IMG/VR virus record: IMGVR_UViG_3300020171_000006 | Location: 1 to 63,046 of that record | Source of the DNA: a virus | Direction: 5' to 3' (one strand) | DNA: 63,046 bases | Part shown: piece after piece, positions 6,994 to 14,755 of the stretch | Layout: each line of letters opens with the position of its first letter | Position numbering within the stretch: position 1 is the stretch's first letter | Notes under the pieces: generated by a model | Databases searched by the model: none | Told to the model about the DNA's origin: nothing | What the model saw: only the letters and a program-made list of their open reading frames with translations | Program-made: the position numbers and the translations under genes

Positions 6994-7219
6994 GAAATTT
7001 AAGCGTGGCGACAGTGTAGTTCTGCACATTCCGGCTATCTTTATTTGCAACGTATCGTATGATAAATATCGTGTCTATTGCCCTGTATTCGGGCGAGAAG
7101 TAGAAATAGACCCCGCCGAGGATGTTGCCAAAATTACAAAAGGACAGTTCAAGGAAGTAATAAACGCAATTTACGAAACAGACATTGTGTTCGGGAAGGA
7201 GTCAGCCGATGCCGAATAA
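6980..7219 (+). CDS. Hypothetical small basic protein
   Basis: 79 residues from ATG 6980 with GGAGAGGA upstream. Begins SKVKKFKRGDSVVLHIP, which reads like a small beta-barrel, then an acidic helix. Its 3' end overlaps the next gene by 11 bases. No family recognised. Confidence 0.6.
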   Translation: MSKVKKFKRGDSVVLHIPAIFICNVSYDKYRVYCPVFGREVEIDPAEDVAKITKGQFKEVINAIYETDIVFGKESADAE

Positions 7220-7490
7220 ACTGGGACCATGTCCAAAGTGTGCTTGTTTCGACATTGAATCCGCAGATGATATTGGGTATGATGACCATTGGTATTGCGT
7301 AGATTGTGGATATATGGAGCCAAAGGACACGTGGAACACCCGCGCATACCTCGCTCCAGTGCGGGAACTGGTAGAAACTATAGACAGCGTGTCGGAATTT
7401 CTTGAGGATGTACTAACCCCAGGGGTATGGATGTTAATCAAAAACAAGACTACCGCCGTGCGCGAGAAGGTATTCGGAGAGGACGTATGA
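7209..7490 (+). CDS. Lar-like restriction alleviation zinc-ribbon protein
   Basis: 93 residues from ATG 7209, AAGGAG upstream. N-terminal half has CPKCACFD, then WYCVDCGYMEP and WNTRAY: two CxxC pairs plus the closing Trp-Asn-x-Arg, the layout of Lar-type proteins that weaken type I restriction in some phages and prophages. The C-terminal half is a helical extension. The match is by motif only. Confidence 0.55.
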   Translation: MPNKLGPCPKCACFDIESADDIGYDDHWYCVDCGYMEPKDTWNTRAYLAPVRELVETIDSVSEFLEDVLTPGVWMLIKNKTTAVREKVFGEDV

Positions 7491-7711
7491 ATAGACAATG
7501 CGTGAGTATAAAGTCAGTCGGGGTCATTAACACCGTTACACTCATTGGTGATGGTGGCGTTGAATTTATACCTTGTCCGCTCGAATACGAGATGAGTAGA
7601 GCAGTTGCGGAGAAGTTGAAGGCAGATATAGAAAAATATGGCAACGCAAAGACTACATTATTCATAATCATTGACTCGCTGACAGCGGATGAACGGGAGG
7701 ATGCCCTATGA
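7487..7711 (+). CDS. Hypothetical protein with the IDSLT C-terminal module
   Basis: 74 residues from ATG 7487 (ATGA overlap with the gene before, and with the gene after at 7708). After a beta-rich N terminus it carries SRAVAEKLKADIEK and ends IIDSLTADEREDAL. The same module occurs at the C termini of the proteins at 8574 and 8939, with near-identical DNA for the IIDSLTA segment. Confidence 0.6.
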   Translation: MNRQCVSIKSVGVINTVTLIGDGGVEFIPCPLEYEMSRAVAEKLKADIEKYGNAKTTLFIIIDSLTADEREDAL

Positions 7712-8007
7712 AAATACCAATACCGTGTCAGTGTGGGAATTCCAATCCCAGACTCGATCCATCATACCGTAAGGGATGGACACGCCCGGATGGGTATGAA
7801 ATATTATGCCCAAATTGCGGAAGAGAAGTCTATAAAAAGACAAAAGAATCCGCAATATTGGCATGGAATGAACTTAACTATCGCCCGAATCCGCTCGAAG
7901 CCCCGGCGCGAAAGCTGATTACAACCATGCTCACTATAAAATGTGCCGACCCATCAGAGGCGAATAGGTTACGCCAAGCATGTGATGAAATGGAGGATGT
8001 CCTATGA
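7708..8007 (+). CDS. Second Lar-like zinc-ribbon protein
   Basis: 99 residues, coupled on both sides by ATGA overlaps. C7 and C9 (PCQCGN) and CPNCGREVY followed by AILAWNEL make a two-pair zinc ribbon ending in Ala-Trp-Asn, as in Lar-type proteins and in the protein at 7209. The rest is helical. It may be anti-restriction; motif evidence only. Confidence 0.5.
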   Translation: MKIPIPCQCGNSNPRLDPSYRKGWTRPDGYEILCPNCGREVYKKTKESAILAWNELNYRPNPLEAPARKLITTMLTIKCADPSEANRLRQACDEMEDVL

Positions 8008-8306
8008 TTAACAATGAATATCCCGATGAGGATGAATTACAGAAAATTCAGACATGGGATTATAGCGACTTCAAGGGTCTTATGGAATTCATCTATGAAA
8101 TATGGAAGTATCACGAACCCAATCCTGGCTGGTGTGGATGGAAACAACGAAGCAGAAAATACTGGTTGCATACAGGCGGATGGTCAGGGAATGAAGAAAT
8201 TATCGGAGCGATGATGAATAACAATATTTTTTGGATGATATGTTGGGTATCAAATAAACGTGGTGGTCATTATATTTTTGAGTTGCCAAAGGAGAAGAAT
8301 GGATAA
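8004..8306 (+). CDS. Hypothetical Trp-rich protein
   Basis: 100 residues, ATGA overlap with the preceding gene. Eleven Trp residues, several in WCGWKQRSRKYW and GGWSGNEE, ending RGGHYIFELPKEKNG. A pattern seen in small phage proteins of unknown function; no fold assigned. Base composition is more AT-rich than its neighbours. Confidence 0.6.
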   Translation: MINNEYPDEDELQKIQTWDYSDFKGLMEFIYEIWKYHEPNPGWCGWKQRSRKYWLHTGGWSGNEEIIGAMMNNNIFWMICWVSNKRGGHYIFELPKEKNG

Positions 8307-8577
8307 GCCAGTTATCTACAAAATGGCGACAACTGCCAAGCCAATTACGCGAGAGCAATTAGATGAGCTGCTCAACGCTATGCAATCCAGAATGGGCGCA
8401 GTAATTATCGCCCCTATCCGCGACTACGCCGACCAGCGGGATGCAATTATAGACAGGATGACAAAACATATATCCAGCACTTGTATTTGCTGCCCGATTC
8501 TCGGCATAGGTACATGTCCCAGGGATGCCGAACAATGCCCGGAAACGGTCAACCGCTATTTCGCGGAGGGAAAATGA
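8299..8577 (+). CDS. Hypothetical Cys-rich protein, paralogue of the 8574 N terminus
   Basis: 92 residues from ATG 8299 (AAAGGAG upstream). The second half reads DQRDAIIDRMTKH..CICC..C..C..NRYF. The next protein begins with the same plan: DQQDATIDRMVVW..CNIC..C..C..KRYF. Four or more Cys suggest a Zn-binding module repeated in two adjacent genes. Confidence 0.6.
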   Translation: MDKPVIYKMATTAKPITREQLDELLNAMQSRMGAVIIAPIRDYADQRDAIIDRMTKHISSTCICCPILGIGTCPRDAEQCPETVNRYFAEGK

Positions 8578-8942
8578 CAATAGGCAAATATAATGACCAG
8601 CAAGATGCAACTATCGACAGAATGGTAGTATGGATATTTGAGAATGATGCCTGTAATATATGCCAAGAAATTGACAAAAAACCATGTGGTGCTGATGTGC
8701 CGACACTCGGATGTAGAAAGCCGTTGCCGGATAAAATTAAACGTTATTTCGTTGACGCGGCAAACGAACTCATCAAACAACGCGATACTGAACTTGGCAT
8801 CCTGCGTCATCACAAGATGAGCAAGACGGTGGCGGAGGAATTGAAGGCGAAGATACGCGATCGATTTAATTGCTTTATTCGGAATGAATATCTACGTGGA
8901 CTTAGCGACATCATCGACTCGCTGACCGAGGAGGACGTATGA
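8574..8942 (+). CDS. Hypothetical two-module protein
   Basis: 122 residues from ATG 8574 (ATGA overlap). N-terminal Cys module (DQQDATIDRM to KRYF) matches the protein at 8299; C-terminal module (SKTVAEELKAKI to IIDSLTEEDV) matches those at 7487 and 8939. It joins two shuffled modules found separately next door, which suggests local duplication and recombination. Confidence 0.6.
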   Translation: MTIGKYNDQQDATIDRMVVWIFENDACNICQEIDKKPCGADVPTLGCRKPLPDKIKRYFVDAANELIKQRDTELGILRHHKMSKTVAEELKAKIRDRFNCFIRNEYLRGLSDIIDSLTEEDV

Positions 8943-9298
8943 GTGAACTTGAACAAGCTCGTATTGAACAACTCACCAAGACCTGTGATTCGCTCGGTCG
9001 TAAGCTGAAGACTGCCACCGAAGACGATGCTAACCAGAGGCTAATCGTTGCCGCCGAGGCGTTTCGTAAAACATTGACAAGGCGGAATAAAACCATTGCC
9101 AAAGCAGAGCAGACTATCTTCCAACAACGTGAACACCTGGCGAAGATACAGAGCAATCGCAAGATGAGTAAGGCAGTCGCGGAGAGGGTAAAAAAGAAGA
9201 TTAATTGTGATATTACGATGGCAAAACATGATCGAGTAAGATGGGTTAGACTTGATGATGTATTCACAATCATCGACTCGCTGACAGCGGAGGAGTGA
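8939..9298 (+). CDS. Hypothetical coiled-coil protein with IDSLT module
   Basis: 119 residues, ATGA overlap at the start, TGATG coupling at the end. N-terminal basic/acidic coiled coil (about 1-75), then SKAVAERVKKKI and IIDSLTAEE, the module shared with the proteins at 7487 and 8574. The DNA at 9269-9291 repeats 7667-7689 and 8910-8932 almost exactly. Confidence 0.6.
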   Translation: MSELEQARIEQLTKTCDSLGRKLKTATEDDANQRLIVAAEAFRKTLTRRNKTIAKAEQTIFQQREHLAKIQSNRKMSKAVAERVKKKINCDITMAKHDRVRWVRLDDVFTIIDSLTAEE

Positions 9299-9546
9299 TG
9301 AATAATCAGAATATACTTCAGCAAATTAAATCAGCAAAGAGTAAGTATCAATCTTTAAAACAAGGGAATGATCGAAATATCGGTACTTATGAATATTTAG
9401 AAAGTCAGTTGAAAGAGAAGGGTTTTACATTAGTACAAGCAGAAAAACATATTACAGAATTAAATGGTGAACTGGAAAAGTTAGATAGGAAAATGGAAAC
9501 AGAACTGGAAAAAGCAGAAATAATCATATCTAATCTCGGAGAATGA
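9298..9546 (+). CDS. Hypothetical coiled-coil protein
   Basis: 82 residues from ATG 9298 (TGATG with the gene before; a GTG at 9295 is less likely). Almost wholly helical and charged, a likely coiled coil. The base composition returns here to the AT-rich backbone, so this marks the right border of the GC-richer accessory block. Confidence 0.55.
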   Translation: MNNQNILQQIKSAKSKYQSLKQGNDRNIGTYEYLESQLKEKGFTLVQAEKHITELNGELEKLDRKMETELEKAEIIISNLGE

Positions 9547-9549
9547 GCA

Positions 9550-9756
9550 ATGGGAACCAGATACTTTATTGATGTTACCTGTCCAAAATGTGGCTATGTT
9601 GAATATGAAGTTTGGTATGCCCCCACCTGTGGGGTTACTAAATGGAAATGTCCTGAATGTAAGAAAGTGGTTGATCTTGAAAAATATACTGGGATCACAA
9701 AAGAAGAAGCTTCCAATGCAGATGTAATTAAACGGATATGCGAGGCGCATCAATGA
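9550..9756 (+). CDS. Zinc-ribbon protein
   Basis: 68 residues. CPKCGY at 11-16 and CPECKK at about 35-40 form a two-pair zinc ribbon, with an extra Cys in APTCGV between. The C-terminal 20 residues are helical. Small ribbons of this kind are common in phages as nucleic-acid or protein adaptors. The stop overlaps the next ATG (9753). Confidence 0.6.
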   Translation: MGTRYFIDVTCPKCGYVEYEVWYAPTCGVTKWKCPECKKVVDLEKYTGITKEEASNADVIKRICEAHQ

Positions 9757-10079
9757 GCTATACTGTATGGATGATAATTGATACCGGTGGAAAAAAACCT
9801 ATTTCAATAGTAGATTCAATAAATTATACCAGTAATGTTTCCGGAATGTGGGAAAAAGCACTTGGATTTTCATTAAGAGAACTTAATGGTAAACTTGGTT
9901 TAGAATGCATTAAATCTCTTACAAAAGCGGTAAAACATATGAAGGAAAATCCATCTATTTATAAACCCATGAATCCTTCAAATCGTTGGGGATGCTATAC
10001 TAATGCAATGCAGTTTCTAAGAGATATTTTGAAATGGTGCCGCAATAATCCAAAAGCAACTTTAAAAATGTGGTATTAA
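9753..10079 (+). CDS. Hypothetical protein
   Basis: 108 residues from ATG 9753 (ATGA overlap). Starts with a beta hairpin-like segment (SYTVWMIIDTGGKKPISIV) followed by helices; PSNRWGCYTNAMQFLRDIL near the end is the most distinctive part. A single base separates it from the Rad50 C-half gene, so they share a transcript. Confidence 0.6.
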   Translation: MSYTVWMIIDTGGKKPISIVDSINYTSNVSGMWEKALGFSLRELNGKLGLECIKSLTKAVKHMKENPSIYKPMNPSNRWGCYTNAMQFLRDILKWCRNNPKATLKMWY

Positions 10080-10080
10080 A

Positions 10081-10692
10081 ATGAATATTTCTAAATTGAA
10101 TGAAGAGGTTTTTAGCATTAAGCGTGAAATTCAAGATGCTAAAACTGACCTTGAAAAGTATAAATTAGAAATAGAAAAGTTTGTAAAATTGAAATCTAAT
10201 TTTCAAGAAGCAATCAAAATTCTAACCATAGTATTAGGTACTACCCAGGAGGAGATAGTAACTTTTATAGAGGATATAGTAACATCAGCCCTTCAGCATG
10301 TTTACGGGGAGGATTATAAGTTTAGAATAGAGTTTGTAATGAAACGAAATCAAGCAGAAGTTATGCTAATCCCATATAAAGGAGATATGGTCTATGATTG
10401 TAAGCTAAGTTGTGGGGGAGGTATTCTTGATATAATTTCTTTTGCTCTTCGCATTGCCTGTCTTGCAATAGTAAGTCCACAACCGGATCAGGTAATAATT
10501 CTGGATGAACCGGCAAGAAATTTACATGGTGAAGTTTCCAATCAGCAATTTGGATCTCTGGTTCAGGAGATTTCACGGCGATATGGTTTACAAATCATTG
10601 TGGTTTCAGGAGAGAGCGTTCTTACTAATTATGCAGACAAGGCATTCAATGTTAAACTGGTAAATGAGGTATCCCAAATAGAGGAATTATAA
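10081..10692 (+). CDS. Rad50/SbcC-like ATPase, C-terminal half (signature and Walker B)
   Basis: 203 residues. Residues 1-45 are coiled coil; LSCGGG at 109-114 matches the ABC signature (LSGGE in relatives); VIILDEP at 138-144 is Walker B, followed by a D-loop-like ARNL and an IIVVSGES strand in place of the His switch. There is no Walker A. That motif lies in a separate gene on the other strand at 53037-54011, so the ATP site must form between two polypeptides. The coiled coil is far shorter than that of the other half. Confidence 0.8.
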   Translation: MNISKLNEEVFSIKREIQDAKTDLEKYKLEIEKFVKLKSNFQEAIKILTIVLGTTQEEIVTFIEDIVTSALQHVYGEDYKFRIEFVMKRNQAEVMLIPYKGDMVYDCKLSCGGGILDIISFALRIACLAIVSPQPDQVIILDEPARNLHGEVSNQQFGSLVQEISRRYGLQIIVVSGESVLTNYADKAFNVKLVNEVSQIEEL

Positions 10693-10886
10693 TGATAATA
10701 TTCTGGCGGGGATTAGCAATTTCACTCATTCTTTTTGTAACAATAGTAATGATTAATCTTGCCAATCAGATGTTAATTCTAATGTATATGGCACCTGATT
10801 CAATTCAACAGCAATTATGGATTGTGTTAGGAATATGTCTATTGGTTGGTTTTCTAATCAGTATAACCTGGAGAATACTAACTTGA
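10692..10886 (+). CDS. Small two-helix membrane protein
   Basis: 64 residues, starting on the last base of the preceding stop. Two hydrophobic segments (about 5-32 and 42-62) around a polar loop (APDSIQQQ). Size and topology would fit a holin or an inner-membrane accessory protein, but its place beside a lipoprotein and a transglycosylase is the only hint. The stop overlaps the next start. Confidence 0.55.
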   Translation: MIIFWRGLAISLILFVTIVMINLANQMLILMYMAPDSIQQQLWIVLGICLLVGFLISITWRILT

Positions 10887-11185
10887 AATGGTTATCATTT
10901 ATTTCTCTACTTTTTATCATCTCATGTTCTAACCCATGTTCAAGTCAGATGGATGAAACCAGAAAAAAAATGGGAAGACCTGATGATATTACAAAGTATC
11001 ATACCGGTACTTACAATTCTGAGAGCTGGAATTACTGGTCGCAAGGACGTATAATTACATGGTCATGGGGTAGTTATATATCAGGATGTGAAAAGTCAAC
11101 GTTTTCATTCAGTGCTTTCAAACCAGCTTTGAAAGAACTAATTTCTATTGAGACATTTAATAAGGATTGTATGACTTGTCCATAA
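10883..11185 (+). CDS. Predicted lipoprotein
   Basis: 100 residues from TTG 10883, which overlaps the upstream TGA, with GGAG at a good distance. MKWLSFISLLFIISC is a compact lipoprotein signal ending in a lipobox (IISC, Cys 15). The mature part has QMDETRKKMGRPD and an aromatic segment (WNYWSQGRIITWSWGSY), and ends CMTCP. Phage lipoproteins sometimes block superinfection; that role is only a possibility here. Confidence 0.6.
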   Translation: MKWLSFISLLFIISCSNPCSSQMDETRKKMGRPDDITKYHTGTYNSESWNYWSQGRIITWSWGSYISGCEKSTFSFSAFKPALKELISIETFNKDCMTCP

Positions 11186-11194
11186 GGAGGATAA

Positions 11195-11458
11195 ATGAAT
11201 AGTCAACATGCCAGGCGTGTAGCAGAACGTATTTACCCTGCTAATTCTAATACTGCTAAAACATTTGGAAATATAAATTCATTACGAGAAAAAGCAATTG
11301 CAAATGCTACCAGCATTATTACTGAAGAATATTCGCCAATAATTAAGGAGTTATTGGATGCTGGAAATTACTTTGCAAGTATTAGAGGCTATGCAAACTG
11401 CGACTGTGAAAATTGTAAAAAATGGCGTATCATTCTTACAAAATATATGAAAGGATGA
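11195..11458 (+). CDS. Hypothetical protein with Cys pair
   Basis: 87 residues, AAGGAGG before ATG 11195. Starts NSQHARRVAERIYP, helical, with NCDCENCKKW near the C terminus, three Cys that may bind metal. Stop overlaps the transglycosylase start (ATGA at 11455). Unknown role. Confidence 0.6.
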   Translation: MNSQHARRVAERIYPANSNTAKTFGNINSLREKAIANATSIITEEYSPIIKELLDAGNYFASIRGYANCDCENCKKWRIILTKYMKG

Positions 11459-12015
11459 ATATGAACAAAGTGCTGGTATTTGGGTTAACTATCCTGATAC
11501 TCCTGCACTTTCACCAATTGCAAATACAACCGGCAGAATGGCATTTCAATTATGCTTTCATAACAGAAAAAGAACCACCTAAACTAATTAATAAAATTCA
11601 GAATTATATACAGAATAAAGGAATAGAAAAACAGATAGCGCAGGACATAGCAATAATAATCTTTGAAACGGAATATGATTATGAGATACAGGCATCACTT
11701 ATTATGGCAATTATTGAGACAGAATCCGGTTGGAATTCACTTGCAGTTTCGCATGTTGGTGCAAAGGGATTAATGCAGGTTTATCTAAGGGTCTGGTTAA
11801 GATATTTATTGGCTCATGAATTGATTGCAAATGAAAATGATATATTTGATGAAATTACTAATATTCAGATCGGAATACATATATTACAACTTAATCTGGA
11901 GGAACATGATTATAATATTAGAAGAGCTTTATATGGGTATTATGGGGCATCGCAGGCATGGTATTATAATCGTGTAATGAGTAATCAGGTAAAAATTAAA
12001 AGGGAATTAAAATAA
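11455..12015 (+). CDS. Lytic transglycosylase (SLT domain) with signal anchor
   Basis: 186 residues from ATG 11455 (ATGA overlap; ATG 11461 also possible). A hydrophobic N-terminal helix (VLVFGLTILILLHF) exports or anchors it. The SLT core follows: IIETESGWN with the likely catalytic Glu near residue 90, then VGAKGLMQV and a later GYYGAS region. It cleaves peptidoglycan glycan strands. It lies in the rightward arm, away from the endolysin at 15597, so an entry or wall-remodelling role is possible. Confidence 0.75.
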   Translation: MNMNKVLVFGLTILILLHFHQLQIQPAEWHFNYAFITEKEPPKLINKIQNYIQNKGIEKQIAQDIAIIIFETEYDYEIQASLIMAIIETESGWNSLAVSHVGAKGLMQVYLRVWLRYLLAHELIANENDIFDEITNIQIGIHILQLNLEEHDYNIRRALYGYYGASQAWYYNRVMSNQVKIKRELK

Positions 12016-12016
12016 A

Positions 12017-12259
12017 ATGAACATTAAAATTGGTCCGGTTCATCTTGATAAATTAAATATTTTGAAATCTGAAGTTATTAATTGCGACATCCATGCTCAT
12101 ATTGAAGCACAAGTTGAGGACAATTCTTATAAACTTAGTGGAGGAGGCGGAGGAGGAGGCGGGTTAACAACAAGTTATGGGGTATGGAAAGGTATTCTTA
12201 CTTTAACTGAACATGAAGTCCATATTCTTCACAATTCAATCCACCGTGAAAAATGTTAA
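12017..12259 (+). CDS. Hypothetical protein with an eight-glycine run
   Basis: 80 residues. An N-terminal beta-like part, then SGGGGGGGG (an uninterrupted Gly run, GGAGGAGGC-type DNA) as a linker, then a C-terminal part ending in His-rich HEVHILHNSIHREKC. ATGTTAA overlap joins it to the helicase at 12253. Unknown function. Confidence 0.6.
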   Translation: MNIKIGPVHLDKLNILKSEVINCDIHAHIEAQVEDNSYKLSGGGGGGGGLTTSYGVWKGILTLTEHEVHILHNSIHREKC

Positions 12260-13809
12260 ATAAAGATTACAAAAAATTAACAGACGAAGAATTAGAAAAA
12301 ATATTACCAGATTCTAATTTTCATACCAAGTTATTTAGACATCAAAAAGTCTCAATTGCTTTTACATTAGGGGAGAAGCATAATAGAATAATGTTTATAC
12401 AAGGCATTGGCACGGGGAAGTCTTGTCTTGCTTTACATTTATTACAATGCTGGAACCCACAAGGGAAAACTCTTATTGTCTGCCCAAACTCAGTTATTAA
12501 AACATGGAAGGAAGAAATAGCCAAACATACTAATTTCAAGTTTACAGTATTAAATGGTTCAAAACAGGAACGAATAGATAAAATTATAAATGGTGATAAC
12601 AGATTATATCTTATAAATTATGAGGGATTGAAAGTAATAGGAGCAGAAAAATCAGGTAAGAAATATGTTATAAATAAAAATAAACTGAAAGAATATGGGT
12701 TTGAAGCGGTAATTATTGATGAAGTACATCATTGTAAATCCTGGTCGCTTCAGATGAAAATAACTGCTCAATTAACTAAACGTTCCAGATATGTAATAGC
12801 TATGACCGGAACCCCTATATCAAAATCTGCTATTGATCTATATGGTGAGTTCTTTGTATTAGATAATGGGGCAACATTCGGAACTGAATTTTATTGGGGG
12901 TTTCTTAGAAAATATTTTTATAAACCACCTTTTCGATATGAATATGAACCAAAGAAGATTTGTCATATTTGTGGTGAACTTTATGCTTACAAGAAAGATC
13001 ACTTACTCAAACATTCCATCAGTCCAGCAGAATACAGAAGTAAATATGGTAAGGATGAAACCTCGGAAAGCATCATTCTAAAACTTGCTTCCAAGAAATC
13101 TATTACCTATTCAAGAGAAGAATGTATAGATTTGCCTGAGCGTATGTATGAAGTACGAGAGGTAGACCCATCAGACGAGCAATTAGATATGGTTGTAAGC
13201 CTCTTCTCTGATGTTTCTAACGATGATCTCACCCTGGAAGGTATAAAGCTATGTACCCACAAATTACTGCAGATTTCAAGCGGTTTTCTACTCGTTAAGA
13301 ATGGTGCTATAAAAAGATTAAAGAGTAATCCTAAACTGGCTGAACTGAAAGAAATCATTTCTCAGGTATCAGGAAAAGCAATAATCTATCATTCATATAT
13401 TTATGAATCAAAAATGATTTCGGAACTGCTCAAATTCATGGGTGAAAAATATGCTATTTTGAATGGGCAGATAACAGATAAGGAAACCCCAATAAATAAA
13501 TTTCTTAATAATGATGATATAAGGTTTCTTGTTGCTCATCCAAAGACAGGAGGAGAAGGATTAAATCTGCAAATTTGTAATATTATTATCTATTTCAATT
13601 CCGGTATGATGGGGGTAACGCTCAGAGACCAATCGGAAGGAAGGATATATCGTTCCGGTCAAAAAAATGCTTGTTTATATTTTGATATTATTCTTTCGGG
13701 AACAGTAGATAAAGTTCTTTTTAATAGTCTAAAAAATCGTACTGATTACGTTCAGGATTTAATGACTTATTTCAAAGGTAAAAAGAATGAATGTTCTCAA
13801 AGTTCTTGA
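12253..13809 (+). CDS. SNF2-type DEAD-like helicase with inserted Ros/MucR-like zinc finger
   Basis: 518 residues. Walker A GIGTGKS 51-57, motif II DEVH 156-159, motif III MTGTPIS about 184-190, and the C-terminal lobe with HPKTGGEGLNL and QSEGRIYRSGQ (motif VI). SNF2 proteins translocate on duplex DNA. Between the lobes sits CHICGELYAYKKDHLLKH (C237, C240, H250, H254) followed by SPAEYRSKYG, as in Ros/MucR zinc-finger regulators. Such a finger could target the motor to DNA. Next to the primase, it may act in replication start or fork restart. Confidence 0.8.
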   Translation: MLNKDYKKLTDEELEKILPDSNFHTKLFRHQKVSIAFTLGEKHNRIMFIQGIGTGKSCLALHLLQCWNPQGKTLIVCPNSVIKTWKEEIAKHTNFKFTVLNGSKQERIDKIINGDNRLYLINYEGLKVIGAEKSGKKYVINKNKLKEYGFEAVIIDEVHHCKSWSLQMKITAQLTKRSRYVIAMTGTPISKSAIDLYGEFFVLDNGATFGTEFYWGFLRKYFYKPPFRYEYEPKKICHICGELYAYKKDHLLKHSISPAEYRSKYGKDETSESIILKLASKKSITYSREECIDLPERMYEVREVDPSDEQLDMVVSLFSDVSNDDLTLEGIKLCTHKLLQISSGFLLVKNGAIKRLKSNPKLAELKEIISQVSGKAIIYHSYIYESKMISELLKFMGEKYAILNGQITDKETPINKFLNNDDIRFLVAHPKTGGEGLNLQICNIIIYFNSGMMGVTLRDQSEGRIYRSGQKNACLYFDIILSGTVDKVLFNSLKNRTDYVQDLMTYFKGKKNECSQSS

Positions 13810-14755
13810 CCATTTTGCAATTAGTTATATATCAGACCATCCAAAAGTTTGTCAAGGAGCAGTTGGTATATGCTGTCCCCTTTGTGGAGAGACTAATTTC
13901 AAGCGTGGCATCTTTCTCGATAATGGTATAAGTTCCTGCTGGAAATGTGGGAACTCCATGACACTTTATAGACTGCTTCATACCTTGAAAGGAATTTCCT
14001 ATGATGAATTCTGTGAAGTAGCAAATATTCCAAAGTATACGGAATCGGTTAAGAGTGATCTTAATACTATTTTTGCAAAGAATAAACCTGTTAAAAAGGA
14101 GAAAAAGATATTTTCTTTTTATAACTACATGAAATATTTTAAAAAGGATTACACTTCCCCTATAATAAATAATTTTCTAAAGGAACGAAATTTTAGTCTG
14201 GATTTTTTGTTTAGGTATGATTGTTACTATGCAATAGCAGGTGATTATCAACAGCGTTTAATAATTCCAATATATAGAGGAATGGATGAAGTAGTTTCCT
14301 TTGCCGCTTATGACTTTACTCATACCAGTAAGTCAAAATATCTTTTTCCCAAGGATTCTAACATTCATGATTATCTTTATAGTGCCGGACGACCTGCCTA
14401 TGATAATGATACTATAGTTCTTGTTGAGGGAGTATTTGATGCATGGGCAGTTGGATTATATAAACCTGCTTATGCTCTATTTGGAAAAACAATTCATCAA
14501 GCACAGGTAAACTTTCTAATCAATACCACTAAACTTACCAATAGAATTCTAATTCTGCTTGATGGTGATGCCACATTACAAGATTCATATAAAATTAAAT
14601 GCCAGCTTGCCTCATATTTCAAAACAATTGATACATATAGATTACCTGAAAAACATGACCCTTGTAGTTATCCGAGGAAACTTCTCAAACAATTATTAGA
14701 AGGAGAAGCAAATGTCAGCGGAAGAATTGGGTATTCTGAGGAAAGCAGCAAGTGA
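13787..14755 (+). CDS. DNA primase, zinc-ribbon and TOPRIM domains
   Basis: 322 residues, 5' end overlapping the helicase by 23 bases. An N-terminal CHC2-type ribbon (C30, C33, C51, C54) is followed by a basic linker and a TOPRIM core: VLVEGVFDAW (Glu 214) and LLDGDA (259-262). It should make RNA primers for the replisome encoded on the opposite arm. No helicase domain is attached; the DnaB-like helicase is separate at 57690. Confidence 0.85.
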   Translation: MNVLKVLDHFAISYISDHPKVCQGAVGICCPLCGETNFKRGIFLDNGISSCWKCGNSMTLYRLLHTLKGISYDEFCEVANIPKYTESVKSDLNTIFAKNKPVKKEKKIFSFYNYMKYFKKDYTSPIINNFLKERNFSLDFLFRYDCYYAIAGDYQQRLIIPIYRGMDEVVSFAAYDFTHTSKSKYLFPKDSNIHDYLYSAGRPAYDNDTIVLVEGVFDAWAVGLYKPAYALFGKTIHQAQVNFLINTTKLTNRILILLDGDATLQDSYKIKCQLASYFKTIDTYRLPEKHDPCSYPRKLLKQLLEGEANVSGRIGYSEESSK

